A DNA stretch of 22,971 nt from CADEDV01 sp036383515 (lineage in GTDB: Bacteria > Bacteroidota > Bacteroidia > Chitinophagales > Chitinophagaceae). Shown in pieces: positions 7,252 through 14,623 of this stretch. How positions within the stretch are numbered: position 1 is the first letter of the stretch; each line of letters starts with the position of its first letter. Location of the stretch: contig DASVOE010000094.1 in assembly GCA_036383515.1 (NCBI GenBank), positions 1 to 22,971 on the forward strand. Direction: 5' to 3'. Under the pieces are notes generated by a model that saw only the letters and a list, made by a program, of their open reading frames with translations, was not told the origin of the DNA and did not search any database. The translations under genes and the position numbers were made by a program.

Positions 7252-7587
7252 TCAGCAACAGGCTTTTTCGTTTTTGATCTTCAGGTTGGTGAACAGCGAT
7301 GTAAATTCGGCGTTGAATTTTTCAAAGGCTTTCCAGTTGATACAATAACAGCTGCGGGGACCGTCAATAGTACCATCAATCAGTCCGGCAATCTTCAATT
7401 CTTTTAAATGCTGACTCACGGTGCTTTGGGCCAATGGCAATACCTCTACAATATCTCCACAGATACATTCATTCTTTTTAGCCAGCACATTCAGAATTGC
7501 TATCCGCGCAGGATGACTGATCGCTTTGGCAAAGGCGGCCAGGGATTGTTCTTTACTGTTGAATTCTTCTTTTTTATGAAAAGCCAT
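7252..7587 (-). CDS. arsR: ArsR/SmtB-family arsenite-responsive repressor
   Basis: A 111-residue winged-helix regulator. The DNA-recognition helix is in AQSTVSQHLKELKIAGLI (about 53-70), followed by the beta-wing DGTIDGPRSCYCIN. Cysteines in NECICGDI (Cys41 and Cys43) lie at the start of the ELCVC-like helix that binds arsenite in classical ArsR. Another pair closes the protein (ACC), echoing the cysteine pairs in ArsM and in the micropeptide. As first gene of the operon it is expected to repress its own promoter until arsenite or antimonite binds. An operator-like dyad lies just upstream. The annotation is firm; which cysteines bind metal is an inference. Confidence 0.93.
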   Translation of the reverse strand: MAFHKKEEFNSKEQSLAAFAKAISHPARIAILNVLAKKNECICGDIVEVLPLAQSTVSQHLKELKIAGLIDGTIDGPRSCYCINWKAFEKFNAEFTSLFTNLKIKNEKACC

Positions 7588-7592
7588 AGTCT

Positions 7593-7621
7593 TTAATCTT
7601 ATATCGCAAATATACGATTAA
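7593..7621 (-). promoter_or_regulatory. ars operon promoter with candidate ArsR operator
   Basis: On the minus strand, TATATTTG (7607-7614) is an exact match to the Bacteroidota -7 consensus TAnnTTTG and sits 20 bases ahead of the arsR ATG. A TTG about 20 bases further upstream could serve as the -33 box. The -7 box is embedded in a nested dyad: TTAATC/GATTAA as outer arms (7593-7598 and 7616-7621) and ATCG/CGAT as inner arms around the -7 sequence. A repressor bound there would block RNA polymerase, as expected for ArsR autoregulation. Binding is inferred, not shown. Confidence 0.5.
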
Positions 7622-7668
7622 CGAAACAAGACCTCCAACTATTTTTGGGATAGGTTGTCAGATTGCTG

Positions 7669-8565
7669 TTATGAGCGGCGTCTTTTTACCAATGAGATGA
7701 TGACTCCGCTACTGATGATACAAAGAATGCCGGAGAGAGAGATCCAATCAGGAAATGCATCGCCTAAGGCCATGCCGATAAAAATGGAGAAGATGATATT
7801 GGCATAGCCAATGGAGGAAACGATGCCAGCTTTATCAGCGCCGTATGCTTTTGTCACAAAATATTGTCCGAACAAAGCGGCCAGCCCCAGCCATGAAATA
7901 TAAAACCATTCAACACCCACAGGCCATTTCCACGCAACAAAGAAAACATTATCGGCTGGCAAGTGGGCCAGCCAGCGGATCAACATAAAAATTACAGGAA
8001 CCAGGCAGCCCATTCCAACAAAGGCCAGCACAATGATCCTTGCATCATAATGTCCGGCCAATCGATTTACAGTAATATAGGCCAATGCAGATGTAACACC
8101 GGATAACAACCCTGCTGCATGATAATACCAGGGAAAATGAATAGCAGGCTTGTATATTAAAAGCATTCCAACAAAGCCCAGTACAACTGCGAGTAAAACT
8201 ATCCTGCCATGATATTCCCTGAACAATAAAAAAGAAAATACGGCGATGAACAATGCCGATGTGAGATTATACGTCATCGCTGTACCCAATGGCAAATGAA
8301 GAATACAATACAGCAATGTATAAAGGGCTGTAGTGCCCATTAAGCCACGAAAAAGCAATAAATGAAATTTGCCTCCTTTGTTTACCGGTGGTTTAACGAT
8401 AAAACCAATAAGTAAAACGGAAAGTCCGACAGCATTTCTCCAGAAAACCAATTGCCCGGCATTAAAACTTCCTTTTAAGATTTTGGCTGCACCGCCCATA
8501 ACGGAGAAGCCCAGTGCTGCGATCAGCATATAAAAAATTCCGTGGTAGCGTTTATCAATCGGCAT
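7669..8565 (-). CDS. EamA/DMT-family transporter
   Basis: A 298-residue protein with ten hydrophobic segments arranged as two EamA (DUF6) halves, each about 140 residues. The first half begins YHGIFYMLIAALGFSVMGGAAKIL, with the FWRNAVGL segment after helix 2. The second half begins near WYYHAAGLLSGVTSALAYITVNRLAGHYDA. It ends in a basic KRRRS tail, placing the C-terminus in the cytoplasm. Members of the drug/metabolite transporter superfamily export amino acids, metabolites or drugs by proton exchange; the substrate cannot be predicted. It lies upstream of the ars operon on the same strand but is separated by the arsR promoter, so a link to arsenic is not supported. It is divergent from the toxin-like gene at 8600. 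Confidence 0.88.
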   Translation of the reverse strand: MPIDKRYHGIFYMLIAALGFSVMGGAAKILKGSFNAGQLVFWRNAVGLSVLLIGFIVKPPVNKGGKFHLLLFRGLMGTTALYTLLYCILHLPLGTAMTYNLTSALFIAVFSFLLFREYHGRIVLLAVVLGFVGMLLIYKPAIHFPWYYHAAGLLSGVTSALAYITVNRLAGHYDARIIVLAFVGMGCLVPVIFMLIRWLAHLPADNVFFVAWKWPVGVEWFYISWLGLAALFGQYFVTKAYGADKAGIVSSIGYANIIFSIFIGMALGDAFPDWISLSGILCIISSGVIISLVKRRRS

Positions 8566-8599
8566 AGCAATAAAGGTAAATGTTTAAATTACAGTTATA

Positions 8600-9166
8600 A
8601 TGCCAACGATGTATATCATAGCAGGACCGAATGGTGCGGGAAAGACGACAGCTGCGTTTAATCTACTTCCTGATGTTTTTGATACGGTTGAATTTGTAAA
8701 TGCAGATGAAATCGCAAGAGGGGTGTCGCCCTTCAATCCTGAAGGAGCAGCCTTTCAGGCAGGCAGGATAATGCTTGCGAGGATGGAAGAACTTATTGGT
8801 AAGCGAACGAGTTTTACTTTTGAAACGACCCTTTCCGGTCTTGCTTATCTAAAGTTTATAGAAACAGCAAAATCAAAAGGTTATTTTGTAATATTATTTT
8901 TTGTTTATCTCTCCGGTTTTGAACTAGCTCAACAAAGGGTTGCAGTAAGAGTAAGTAAAGGGGGACATAATATCCCTGCTGATATTATCAAGAGAAGATA
9001 TTTTAAAGGACTAAACAATTTTTTTAAGTATTCCAACCATGTTGACAGCTGGTATATTTATGATAATTCAGGGCCTGATTATAATTTAGTGGCAAAGAAA
9101 TTGAATGATGTAGAAGAAGTTTTTAACTTTGAAGTAGTCAGAAAAATAAAGAAGTATGGAGAATAA
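8600..9166 (+). CDS. Zeta-toxin-like P-loop ATPase/kinase (COG4185)
   Basis: A 188-residue P-loop protein related to zeta toxins and the COG4185 group of predicted ATPases. Walker A is GPNGAGKTT at 9-17. NADEIARG follows at 34-41 and the substrate-loop motif FETTLSG at 74-80. The C-terminal half contains the strongly conserved RVAVRVSKGGHNIP and KRRY (121-134), which would close over the nucleotide. Zeta toxins phosphorylate UDP-N-acetylglucosamine and poison cell-wall synthesis, but the substrate of COG4185 proteins is not established. Its last 11 bases overlap the start of a 53-residue ORF, suggesting a toxin-first two-gene module. Base composition is more AT-rich than in the flanking genes. 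Family assignment is good; toxin activity is an inference. Confidence 0.82.
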   Translation: MPTMYIIAGPNGAGKTTAAFNLLPDVFDTVEFVNADEIARGVSPFNPEGAAFQAGRIMLARMEELIGKRTSFTFETTLSGLAYLKFIETAKSKGYFVILFFVYLSGFELAQQRVAVRVSKGGHNIPADIIKRRYFKGLNNFFKYSNHVDSWYIYDNSGPDYNLVAKKLNDVEEVFNFEVVRKIKKYGE

Positions 9167-9317
9167 AAATAAATCAGAGGATTTAAGTGGAAAAATAAAA
9201 ATTGCCTTAGATAAAGCAATTAAAAAAGTAATAGCCGAAGAGAAGTCGCGGAACGGCTACCTCGTTGTTGCAGATAAAAACGGCAAGGTGAAAAAAATAC
9301 CGGCCAGCGAATTATAG
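9156..9317 (+). CDS. 53-residue partner of the zeta-like ATPase, candidate antitoxin
   Basis: An ATG at 9156, inside the last codons of the ATPase gene, opens a 53-codon frame ending in TAG at 9315-9317, two bases before the stop of the convergent aminotransferase. The peptide is highly charged. Residues 1-33 are a Lys/Glu-rich, likely helical region (SGKIKIALDKAIKKVIAEE), and the end reads GYLVVADKNGKVKKIPASEL, a compact strand-turn-strand. The 11-base overlap implies translational coupling. Small charged proteins beside zeta-like kinases often act as antitoxins, usually with the antitoxin first; here the order is reversed. I do not recognise a named family. Confidence 0.6.
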   Translation: MENKNKSEDLSGKIKIALDKAIKKVIAEEKSRNGYLVVADKNGKVKKIPASEL

Positions 9318-9319
9318 AC

Positions 9320-10462
9320 TTACACCTTCAATAGTTTTTCTACCGCTGCCTCCAGCGTTCCTTCTTTTTTGGAAAAACAAAACCGCAACACCTTATCATC
9401 TTTTCCATTTTGATAAAAAGCGGATACGGGAATTGTAGCTACGCCGGCTTCTTTGGTCAATCGTATCGCTAAATCTTTATCTGCTTCATCGCTGATGCGT
9501 TCATACGTGCCACAAATAAAATAACTGCCAAACGATTCCTGCATGGTAAATCTTGTTTGCTGCATCAGTTTTTTAAAATGGTCTCTTTTCTGCTGCATCA
9601 ACGACGGCAAGGATAAGTAAGCGTCCCTATTTTTTAAAAAATTGGCCAGTCCCACCTGCGAAGGCGTGTGACAGCTAAAGCAATTGAACTGGTGTACCTT
9701 CCTGAATTCTTTGGTCAATGCTGCTGGTGCAATGCAATAACCCAATTTCCAGCCGGTACAGTTATATACTTTACCAAAAGAAAAACAAACAAAGCTTCGT
9801 TGTAAAAGATCCGGATAACGAAGAATGCTCTGATGAGAAATGTTATCAAAGATGAGATGTTCATACACTTCATCACTGATGATAAAGATATTCGTCCCCT
9901 CAGTTATCTTTCTCAGTTCCTGTATATCTTTTTCACTGATCACACTTCCGGTCGGATTGTGTGGCGAATTTATAATGATCGCTTTTGTTTTTGCTGTGAT
10001 CGCATTTTGTACAGCCACCCAATCAATATGATAATCCGGGTAAACAAGATTGACCGTAACAGCTTTGGCTCCGTTGATCTCAATATTGGGGATATAACTA
10101 TCATAAGCCGGTTCAAAAACAATGACTTCATCACCCGGTTGCAGGATAGTTGTAAACGCAGAATAGATAGCATAGGTGCCGCCCGGTGTGATCGTGATGT
10201 CTGTTTCAGGATTTATGGTAGCCTGATAGAGAAAATCAATTTTTTCTGCAATGGCTTCCCGCAGCGGTAACCAGCCCGGCATCGGTGAGTATTGGTTGAA
10301 ATCATTTTTCATGACTTCATTCACCCGGTCTGTCAATTCATGGTTCATCGGAAAATCAGGAAAACCCTGGCCCAGGTTGATTGCTTTATGTTCGGTGGCC
10401 AGGCCGCTCATGACAGTGAATATATTAGTGCCGACGTTGGGAAGTTTGGAATGAATTATCAC
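9320..10462 (-). CDS. PLP-dependent methionine-type aminotransferase (YbdL-like)
   Basis: A 380-residue class I/II aminotransferase of fold type I. Recognisable landmarks are INLGQGFPDFP near residue 30, TPGGTYAIYSA at 92-102, the cofactor-contacting NPTG at 169-172, DEVYEHL at 197-203 and the Schiff-base lysine in SFGKVYNCTGWKLGY (Lys231). The FPDFP start and the GWKLGYCIAP segment place it near YbdL-type methionine aminotransferases and kynurenine aminotransferases, which convert methionine or aromatic amino acids to 2-oxo acids. Methionine salvage is the likeliest role, but substrate range is uncertain. The start codon is GTG at 10462; no ATG gives the family N-terminus. It is followed by a convergent small gene two bases beyond its stop. 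Confidence 0.9.
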   Translation of the reverse strand: MIIHSKLPNVGTNIFTVMSGLATEHKAINLGQGFPDFPMNHELTDRVNEVMKNDFNQYSPMPGWLPLREAIAEKIDFLYQATINPETDITITPGGTYAIYSAFTTILQPGDEVIVFEPAYDSYIPNIEINGAKAVTVNLVYPDYHIDWVAVQNAITAKTKAIIINSPHNPTGSVISEKDIQELRKITEGTNIFIISDEVYEHLIFDNISHQSILRYPDLLQRSFVCFSFGKVYNCTGWKLGYCIAPAALTKEFRKVHQFNCFSCHTPSQVGLANFLKNRDAYLSLPSLMQQKRDHFKKLMQQTRFTMQESFGSYFICGTYERISDEADKDLAIRLTKEAGVATIPVSAFYQNGKDDKVLRFCFSKKEGTLEAAVEKLLKV

Positions 10463-10538
10463 AATATTTTTTTAAGGGATAAAATTAATGTTTAGTGTCC
10501 ATGCGATTTGACAAAAGAGGAATTATATTGTGGAGATA

Positions 10539-10560
10539 CCTGCAGTAAAATTTATGCAGG
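10539..10560. repeat. Small inverted repeat CCTGCA / TGCAGG
   Basis: In the 149-bp gap between the YjbR gene and the aminotransferase gene, CCTGCA at 10539-10544 pairs perfectly with TGCAGG at 10555-10560 around a 10-base AT-rich loop. No T-run follows on either strand, so it is a weak terminator candidate at best; a regulatory dyad ahead of the aminotransferase gene is equally possible. Confidence 0.25.
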
Positions 10561-10611
10561 CAGGATAATGACGTAATAATATATCAATACCTCCTGCAAC
10601 GGCTCTGACAA

Positions 10612-10953
10612 TTATCCTTTTTTTTTTGGGGATGATCTTTTTGTTACCTGCTCATAAGAGTGATCGATCCATTCTTTCAATTGCTTTGAAGACACAGAAC
10701 CATCAACGACGATCGTATTCCAATGTTTCTTATTCATGTGATACCCGGGTTGCACACAGGGATATTCTTCTCTTAATTCAATAGCTTTATCGGGATCGCA
10801 TTTTACATTGAAGCGAAGTGTTTCTTCATCCAGTCCTGTTAGCAGGAAGATTTTTCCATTCACTTTATACACCAGCGTATCGGGACCAAAGGGCAATGTT
10901 TCTTCAGCGCCAGGTTTAGATAAACAATATTCGCGGAGCGATTCAATATTCAT
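10612..10953 (-). CDS. MmcQ/YjbR family protein
   Basis: A 113-residue protein matching the YjbR (CyaY-like fold) family over its full length. It begins with LREYCLSKPGAEETLPFGPDTLVYKVNGKIF, continues with RFNVKCDPDKAIELREEYPCVQPGYHMNKKHWNTI and ends in a basic KRSSPKKKG tail. Members are usually described as putative DNA-binding proteins because of their double-wing surface, but no biochemical role is settled. The gene starts five bases downstream of the RidA stop and is probably part of the same transcript as ridA and the exonuclease. The family call is secure, the function is not. Confidence 0.88.
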   Translation of the reverse strand: MNIESLREYCLSKPGAEETLPFGPDTLVYKVNGKIFLLTGLDEETLRFNVKCDPDKAIELREEYPCVQPGYHMNKKHWNTIVVDGSVSSKQLKEWIDHSYEQVTKRSSPKKKG

Positions 10954-10958
10954 ATCTG

Positions 10959-11348
10959 TCAGGATGTGATAATGGCCGTTGCTTCTATTTCTACCAGGTA
11001 ATCTGCTTCTATCAGCGCATTCACTTCTACCATCGTATTGCAGGGCCTGATCTCCCTGAAAAATTCGCTGTGAGCTTTTCCATATTCCTGCCAGCGGCTG
11101 ATGTCAGTTACAAACATCCGGACCCTTACCACATCTTTCATGGCTGCGCCTGCTCTCTTTAATACAGCTTCAATCTTTTCATAAATGAATTTTGTCTGCA
11201 GGTAAGCATCATCTTTTCCTACCACTTTACCATCATCACCACCTGCAACAGTTCCGGATACTTCCACTACGTTACCCACTTTTACGGCACGGCTGTAACC
11301 GACCACATGTTCCCACTTTGATCCGGAGAAATAATTTGTTCTTTCCAT
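10959..11348 (-). CDS. RidA/YjgF family imine deaminase
   Basis: A 129-residue single-domain RidA (YjgF/YER057c/UK114) protein. Features are GYSRAVKVGNVVEVSGTVA near the start, the trimer-core helix FIYEKIEAVLKRAGAAMKDVVRVRMFVTD and the active-site segment EIRPCNTMVEVNAL with Arg101, which in RidA enzymes holds the carboxylate of 2-aminoacrylate-type imines. These enzymes hydrolyse reactive enamine/imine by-products of PLP enzymes; whether this paralogue is a true deaminase or another RidA-superfamily member is uncertain. Its ATG overlaps the exonuclease stop by one base (TAATG), so translation is coupled. Confidence 0.9.
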   Translation of the reverse strand: MERTNYFSGSKWEHVVGYSRAVKVGNVVEVSGTVAGGDDGKVVGKDDAYLQTKFIYEKIEAVLKRAGAAMKDVVRVRMFVTDISRWQEYGKAHSEFFREIRPCNTMVEVNALIEADYLVEIEATAIITS

Positions 11349-12070
11349 TATGATTTGATTTCAATGTTTTCGTTTTTGATCAGCAGCTCACCGTTCATCC
11401 GTAAAAAAATTTGCGCAACGGTCACCACATCTTTTTGACAATAAGTAATGATGCGATCCAGGTTCTTTTCCTTCCAATATACTTCCCATACCATGCTTCC
11501 ATCAATATCATCTTTGGGTGTGGGCACACTTAATGCATGCGCCAGCAGGTTTAAGGTGGTATAACTTTTAAAATCACCAAACTTCCAGAGTTCCATGGTA
11601 TCAAGGTGATTTACCTCCCAGGGTTTTTTACCGCTGGCATTGAGGATGGCAGGAACAGGAAGACTATTAATGATCATTCTCCTGCACAGGTAGGGGAAAT
11701 CAAACTCCTTTCCATTGTGGGCACATAAATATTTCGGTTCATTGATCGCCCATTTTTTCAGCATTTCTGCAAACTCATGCAGTAACAGCTTTTCATTATC
11801 ACCTGCAAAAGATTTTAAGCTGATCTTTTTCTGATCACCGGTTCCCTGTAAAATGCCACAGCTGATACAAACGATCTTTCCAAATTCTGCATAAATACCG
11901 GCACGGGGGTAAATGCTTTCCGTAGTTTCATCTTCCCGGTTGCGCAATAAAATTTCTGCTTTTTTGATCCAGAGATCTTTCCAGTCGTTGGGTACTAAAT
12001 CAAACGAAGGATATTGAGGGACTGTTTCAATATCAAGAAATAAAATGTTGTGAAAAGGATAAGGTGTCAT
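11348..12070 (-). CDS. DEDDy-type 3'-5' exonuclease (predicted PolB-like exonuclease)
   Basis: A 240-residue ribonuclease-H-like exonuclease. The Exo I motif is FLDIETVP with Asp13 and Glu15. Exo II is CAHNGKEFDFPYL with Asp124. Exo III is YCQKDVVTV with Tyr210 and Asp214, the YxxxD spacing of the DEDDy subclass. The arrangement matches the PolB-like predicted 3'-5' exonucleases common in Bacteroidota, which act as stand-alone nucleases in DNA or RNA processing; the substrate is not known. A downstream overlap of one base with ridA shows cotranscription. Family call is strong. Confidence 0.9.
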   Translation of the reverse strand: MTPYPFHNILFLDIETVPQYPSFDLVPNDWKDLWIKKAEILLRNREDETTESIYPRAGIYAEFGKIVCISCGILQGTGDQKKISLKSFAGDNEKLLLHEFAEMLKKWAINEPKYLCAHNGKEFDFPYLCRRMIINSLPVPAILNASGKKPWEVNHLDTMELWKFGDFKSYTTLNLLAHALSVPTPKDDIDGSMVWEVYWKEKNLDRIITYCQKDVVTVAQIFLRMNGELLIKNENIEIKS

Positions 12071-12108
12071 TGCAGGAGGTTTTTAGTATTACAATTTACC
12101 AAAACCAT

Positions 12109-12121
12109 GTGGACTATCCAC
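12109..12121 (-). terminator. Weak hairpin between manC and the exonuclease gene
   Basis: GTGGA and TCCAC pair around a three-base loop, with further imperfect pairing on both sides. On the minus strand it is followed by ATGGTTTTGG, a poor T-run. It may attenuate read-through from the guanylyltransferase gene, or be fortuitous. Confidence 0.25.
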
Positions 12122-12153
12122 GCATGATTACCTTAGAATTTTTTCGATAAGCA

Positions 12154-13236
12154 TTATAAAAATTTTTCACCCTTATTTCTTTTCACCTCTGCTACATATT
12201 CTCTTATTTCCTGTTCCTGGTCTTTTTTGCAGATCATCAGTACGTCTTTTGTATCTACGATGATACAATCATGCAATCCCTGTAATAATACCAGTTTATT
12301 ATCGGGTACATGCACCATGCAGTTATCAGCATCTACCACCATCACATGTTTGCCTGCTACAGCATTACCAAAATAATCTTTCTCCATATTTTCCCAGGCA
12401 CTGTTCCAGGTGCCAAGGTCGCTCCAGGAGAAAGAAGCGGGGATCACATATACATTATCAGCTTTTTCCATGATGCCAAAGTCGATAGAAATATTAGTGC
12501 ACTGGGGATATATCTGTTCGATAGCTGCGGCTTCTTCAGGCGTATTGAATTTATCTTTCTCTGCGGCAAACACCTCGTACATCTCAAGCAGGTATTTTTC
12601 AAACGCTGTAATAATATTTTTAACTTTCCAGGTAAAGATGCCTGCATTCCATAAAAAATCGCCGCTGGCAATAAATGTTTCAGCCAGCTCCTTGTTGGGT
12701 TTTTCAGTAAAAGTTTTTACTTTATAAATATCAGGTGCTGCTGCCACGGTATCATGCTGGATATAGCCGTAACCCGTATTGGGATAAGTGGGCTTTACCC
12801 CAATAGTAACAATAGCATTGATATGATCAACAAAGTTCAGCGCTTTGGTAGCGGTGTGAATGAATTCATCCGGTTCAAGTATTAAATTATCGGAAGGAGC
12901 TGCGATCATTACTGCCTGCGGATCCTTCTTCATTAATTTAAAAGCAATATAGGCGATACAGGGAGCCGTGTTTTTTTTCGAGGGCTCCGCTAGAATGTTT
13001 TCTTCATTGATACCCGGTATTTGTTTTTTTACAATGTCTACATATTCCTGCGAGGTTACAATGTAAATATTTTCAACCGGCACTAATTTAGCGTAGCGTT
13101 CAAATGTTTGTTGTATCAATGTTTTACCCACATGGAGTATATCCAGGAATTGCTTGGGGTAATTGCTGCGGCTCATGGGCCAAAATCTGCTGCCTATTCC
13201 ACCGGCCATGATTGCTACGTAGTGATGTTTGTTCAT
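12154..13236 (-). CDS. manC: Mannose-1-phosphate guanylyltransferase
   Basis: A 360-residue nucleotidyltransferase that makes GDP-mannose from mannose-1-phosphate and GTP. The GTP-binding signature is MAGGIGSRFWPMSRSNYPKQF at 10-30. AAPSDNLI, FTEKPN and FLWNAGIFTWK are further hallmarks of the family, and SFSWSDLGTWNS closes the catalytic domain. A short left-handed beta-helix-like end follows; the C-terminal phosphomannose isomerase domain of bifunctional ManC enzymes is absent, as is usual in Bacteroidota. GDP-mannose feeds mannose, fucose and related residues into surface glycans. It lies 64 bases downstream of the arabinose-5-phosphate isomerase gene on the same strand, so both likely supply envelope sugar precursors. 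Confidence 0.95.
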   Translation of the reverse strand: MNKHHYVAIMAGGIGSRFWPMSRSNYPKQFLDILHVGKTLIQQTFERYAKLVPVENIYIVTSQEYVDIVKKQIPGINEENILAEPSKKNTAPCIAYIAFKLMKKDPQAVMIAAPSDNLILEPDEFIHTATKALNFVDHINAIVTIGVKPTYPNTGYGYIQHDTVAAAPDIYKVKTFTEKPNKELAETFIASGDFLWNAGIFTWKVKNIITAFEKYLLEMYEVFAAEKDKFNTPEEAAAIEQIYPQCTNISIDFGIMEKADNVYVIPASFSWSDLGTWNSAWENMEKDYFGNAVAGKHVMVVDADNCMVHVPDNKLVLLQGLHDCIIVDTKDVLMICKKDQEQEIREYVAEVKRNKGEKFL

Positions 13237-13300
13237 GTTGAAAAGTTGAAAGGGTGATATGCCCGGGAGCTGATAAATTTATCAATCCGTAAACGATCAC

Positions 13301-14263
13301 CTATATTAATCCCTCTCTTACCAGGTCGTGCAAATGCAGGATACCCAAATATTTTCCTTCATCTATTACAGCCAGTTGTGTAATTTCTTTTTTACGTAAT
13401 ACATCCAGTGCATCAACCGCCATTTCAGCGGAACCGATCGTCAATGGATTTTTGGTCATAATATCATCTGCTTTTACCTGGTCAATAGCAATGTTTTTTT
13501 CCAGCATTCTTCTCAGGTCTCCATCAGTGATAATGCCGAGTAAATTATTATCCTTATCAACGACAGCCGTAATACCAAGACGTTTGGCTGTCATTTCCAC
13601 GATCACTTGTTTCAATGATTGTCCGGATAAAACTTTTGGCGTTTCATTATTAATATACAGGTCAGCAACCCGTAGGTATAGTTTTTTTCCTAAGGCGCCT
13701 CCCGGATGAAATTTTGCAAAATCATCACTCTGAAAACCTTTCATTTCCATCAAACAAATGGCCAACGCATCACCCATCACCAGTTGTGCGGTAGTACTGG
13801 ATGTGGGTGCCAGGTTATTTGGACAAGCTTCCTGTTCTACCGTAGTATTTAATAGGATGTCTGATTTTTTGGCAAGATAAGAATCCAATTGACCAACCAT
13901 ACCGATCAGTGTATTGCCAAAATTTTTTATCAGCGGCACAAGGAATTTGATCTCCGGGCTTTCACCACTTTTACTGATCAGGATCACCACATCGCTTTCC
14001 TGTATCATGCCAAGGTCGCCATGTATAGCATCTGCAGCATGTAAAAAGATAGAAGGGGTTCCGGTTGAGTTGAATGTGGCTACGATTTTTTGAGCGATGA
14101 CAGCACTTTTGCCAATTCCGCTTACTACTATCCTGCCCTTGCACAAACTTATTGCCTGTACTGCTTTTTCAAAATCATCATTAATAAAGGAAGATAGCCC
14201 GGATATGGATCTGGCTTCCAGCTCTATGGTTCTGAGGGCAATCTGCTTAATTGTTGAGATCAT
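13301..14263 (-). CDS. kdsD: D-arabinose-5-phosphate isomerase (KpsF/GutQ/KdsD family)
   Basis: A 320-residue enzyme with an N-terminal SIS domain and two C-terminal CBS domains. The SIS part includes VSGIGKSAVIAQKIVATFNSTGTPSIFLHAADAIHGDLGM (about 48-88), with the conserved lysine in GIGKS and the histidine in HGDLG. The CBS pair occupies about 205-320, with LGIITDGDLRR in the first and LGILHLHDLVREG in the second repeat. It interconverts ribulose-5-phosphate and arabinose-5-phosphate, the entry to Kdo and lipopolysaccharide core. It is divergent from recQ, across a 360-bp gap, and heads the minus-strand series that continues with manC. Confidence 0.94.
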   Translation of the reverse strand: MISTIKQIALRTIELEARSISGLSSFINDDFEKAVQAISLCKGRIVVSGIGKSAVIAQKIVATFNSTGTPSIFLHAADAIHGDLGMIQESDVVILISKSGESPEIKFLVPLIKNFGNTLIGMVGQLDSYLAKKSDILLNTTVEQEACPNNLAPTSSTTAQLVMGDALAICLMEMKGFQSDDFAKFHPGGALGKKLYLRVADLYINNETPKVLSGQSLKQVIVEMTAKRLGITAVVDKDNNLLGIITDGDLRRMLEKNIAIDQVKADDIMTKNPLTIGSAEMAVDALDVLRKKEITQLAVIDEGKYLGILHLHDLVREGLI

Positions 14264-14623
14264 GTTCGGGTTTTACCACCACTGAATCTGTGGGTGACAA
14301 CGGCGGCAAAATTAGAGGATTTCGTTTCAATAAGGAGGGTGTAATCATTTCACCTGAATTTTAACTACCCGGTCTGTGATATACCAGCATTCGGTCGTAA
14401 ATTCGCCGTCCTCAATAGAGGGCAATTAGTTGTGAGACCGGAATTTGTGTAAAGCCTTATCCCACCCCACTATTGCCTTTGTATTAGTTAAGGACTAACG
14501 CTTATTAGCCTGATTAATGATCTGAGGCTCTGAATAACTTGATTTTACTTCAGCGTGAATCGGCTAAAATGAGTATCTTAAATAAATCTGCATTTTTGAA
14601 AGTGCGATGGAAATAACGAAGTA
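14264..14623. promoter_or_regulatory. Divergent intergenic region kdsD-recQ
   Basis: This 360-bp gap has no convincing gene. On the minus strand, TAATTTTG at 14307-14314 is an exact TAnnTTTG -7 box, 44 bases from the kdsD ATG. Further on, CCGGTCT at 14369-14375 and AGACCGG at 14435-14441 are a perfect 7-bp inverted repeat enclosing a second hairpin, GTCCTC/GAGGGC, at 14408-14423. A weak plus-strand match CATTTTTG near 14592 could serve recQ. The structured segment might be a leader or protein site; nothing familiar is recognised. Confidence 0.45.

Noticed and set aside
7669..8565. EamA transporter as the arsenic efflux pump of the ars operon
   Set aside because: It lies upstream of the arsR promoter, and the DMT family is unrelated to ArsB, Acr3 or ArsP.
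9833..10270. 145-codon plus-strand frame opposite the aminotransferase
   Set aside because: Antisense shadow; cysteine- and arginine-rich composition without domains.
14369..14441. Possible tRNA from the 73-base size and 7-bp closing stem
   Set aside because: No D-arm, no T-loop consensus and no anticodon arm on either strand.
14343..14453. Open frame without a start codon in the kdsD-recQ gap, as a gene remnant
   Set aside because: It could be read as about 36 codons, but no recognisable protein and no start codon are present.
14569..14616. 15-codon ORF just before recQ, as a leader peptide
   Set aside because: No regulatory codons, no attenuator hairpin and no ribosome site; too short to support.
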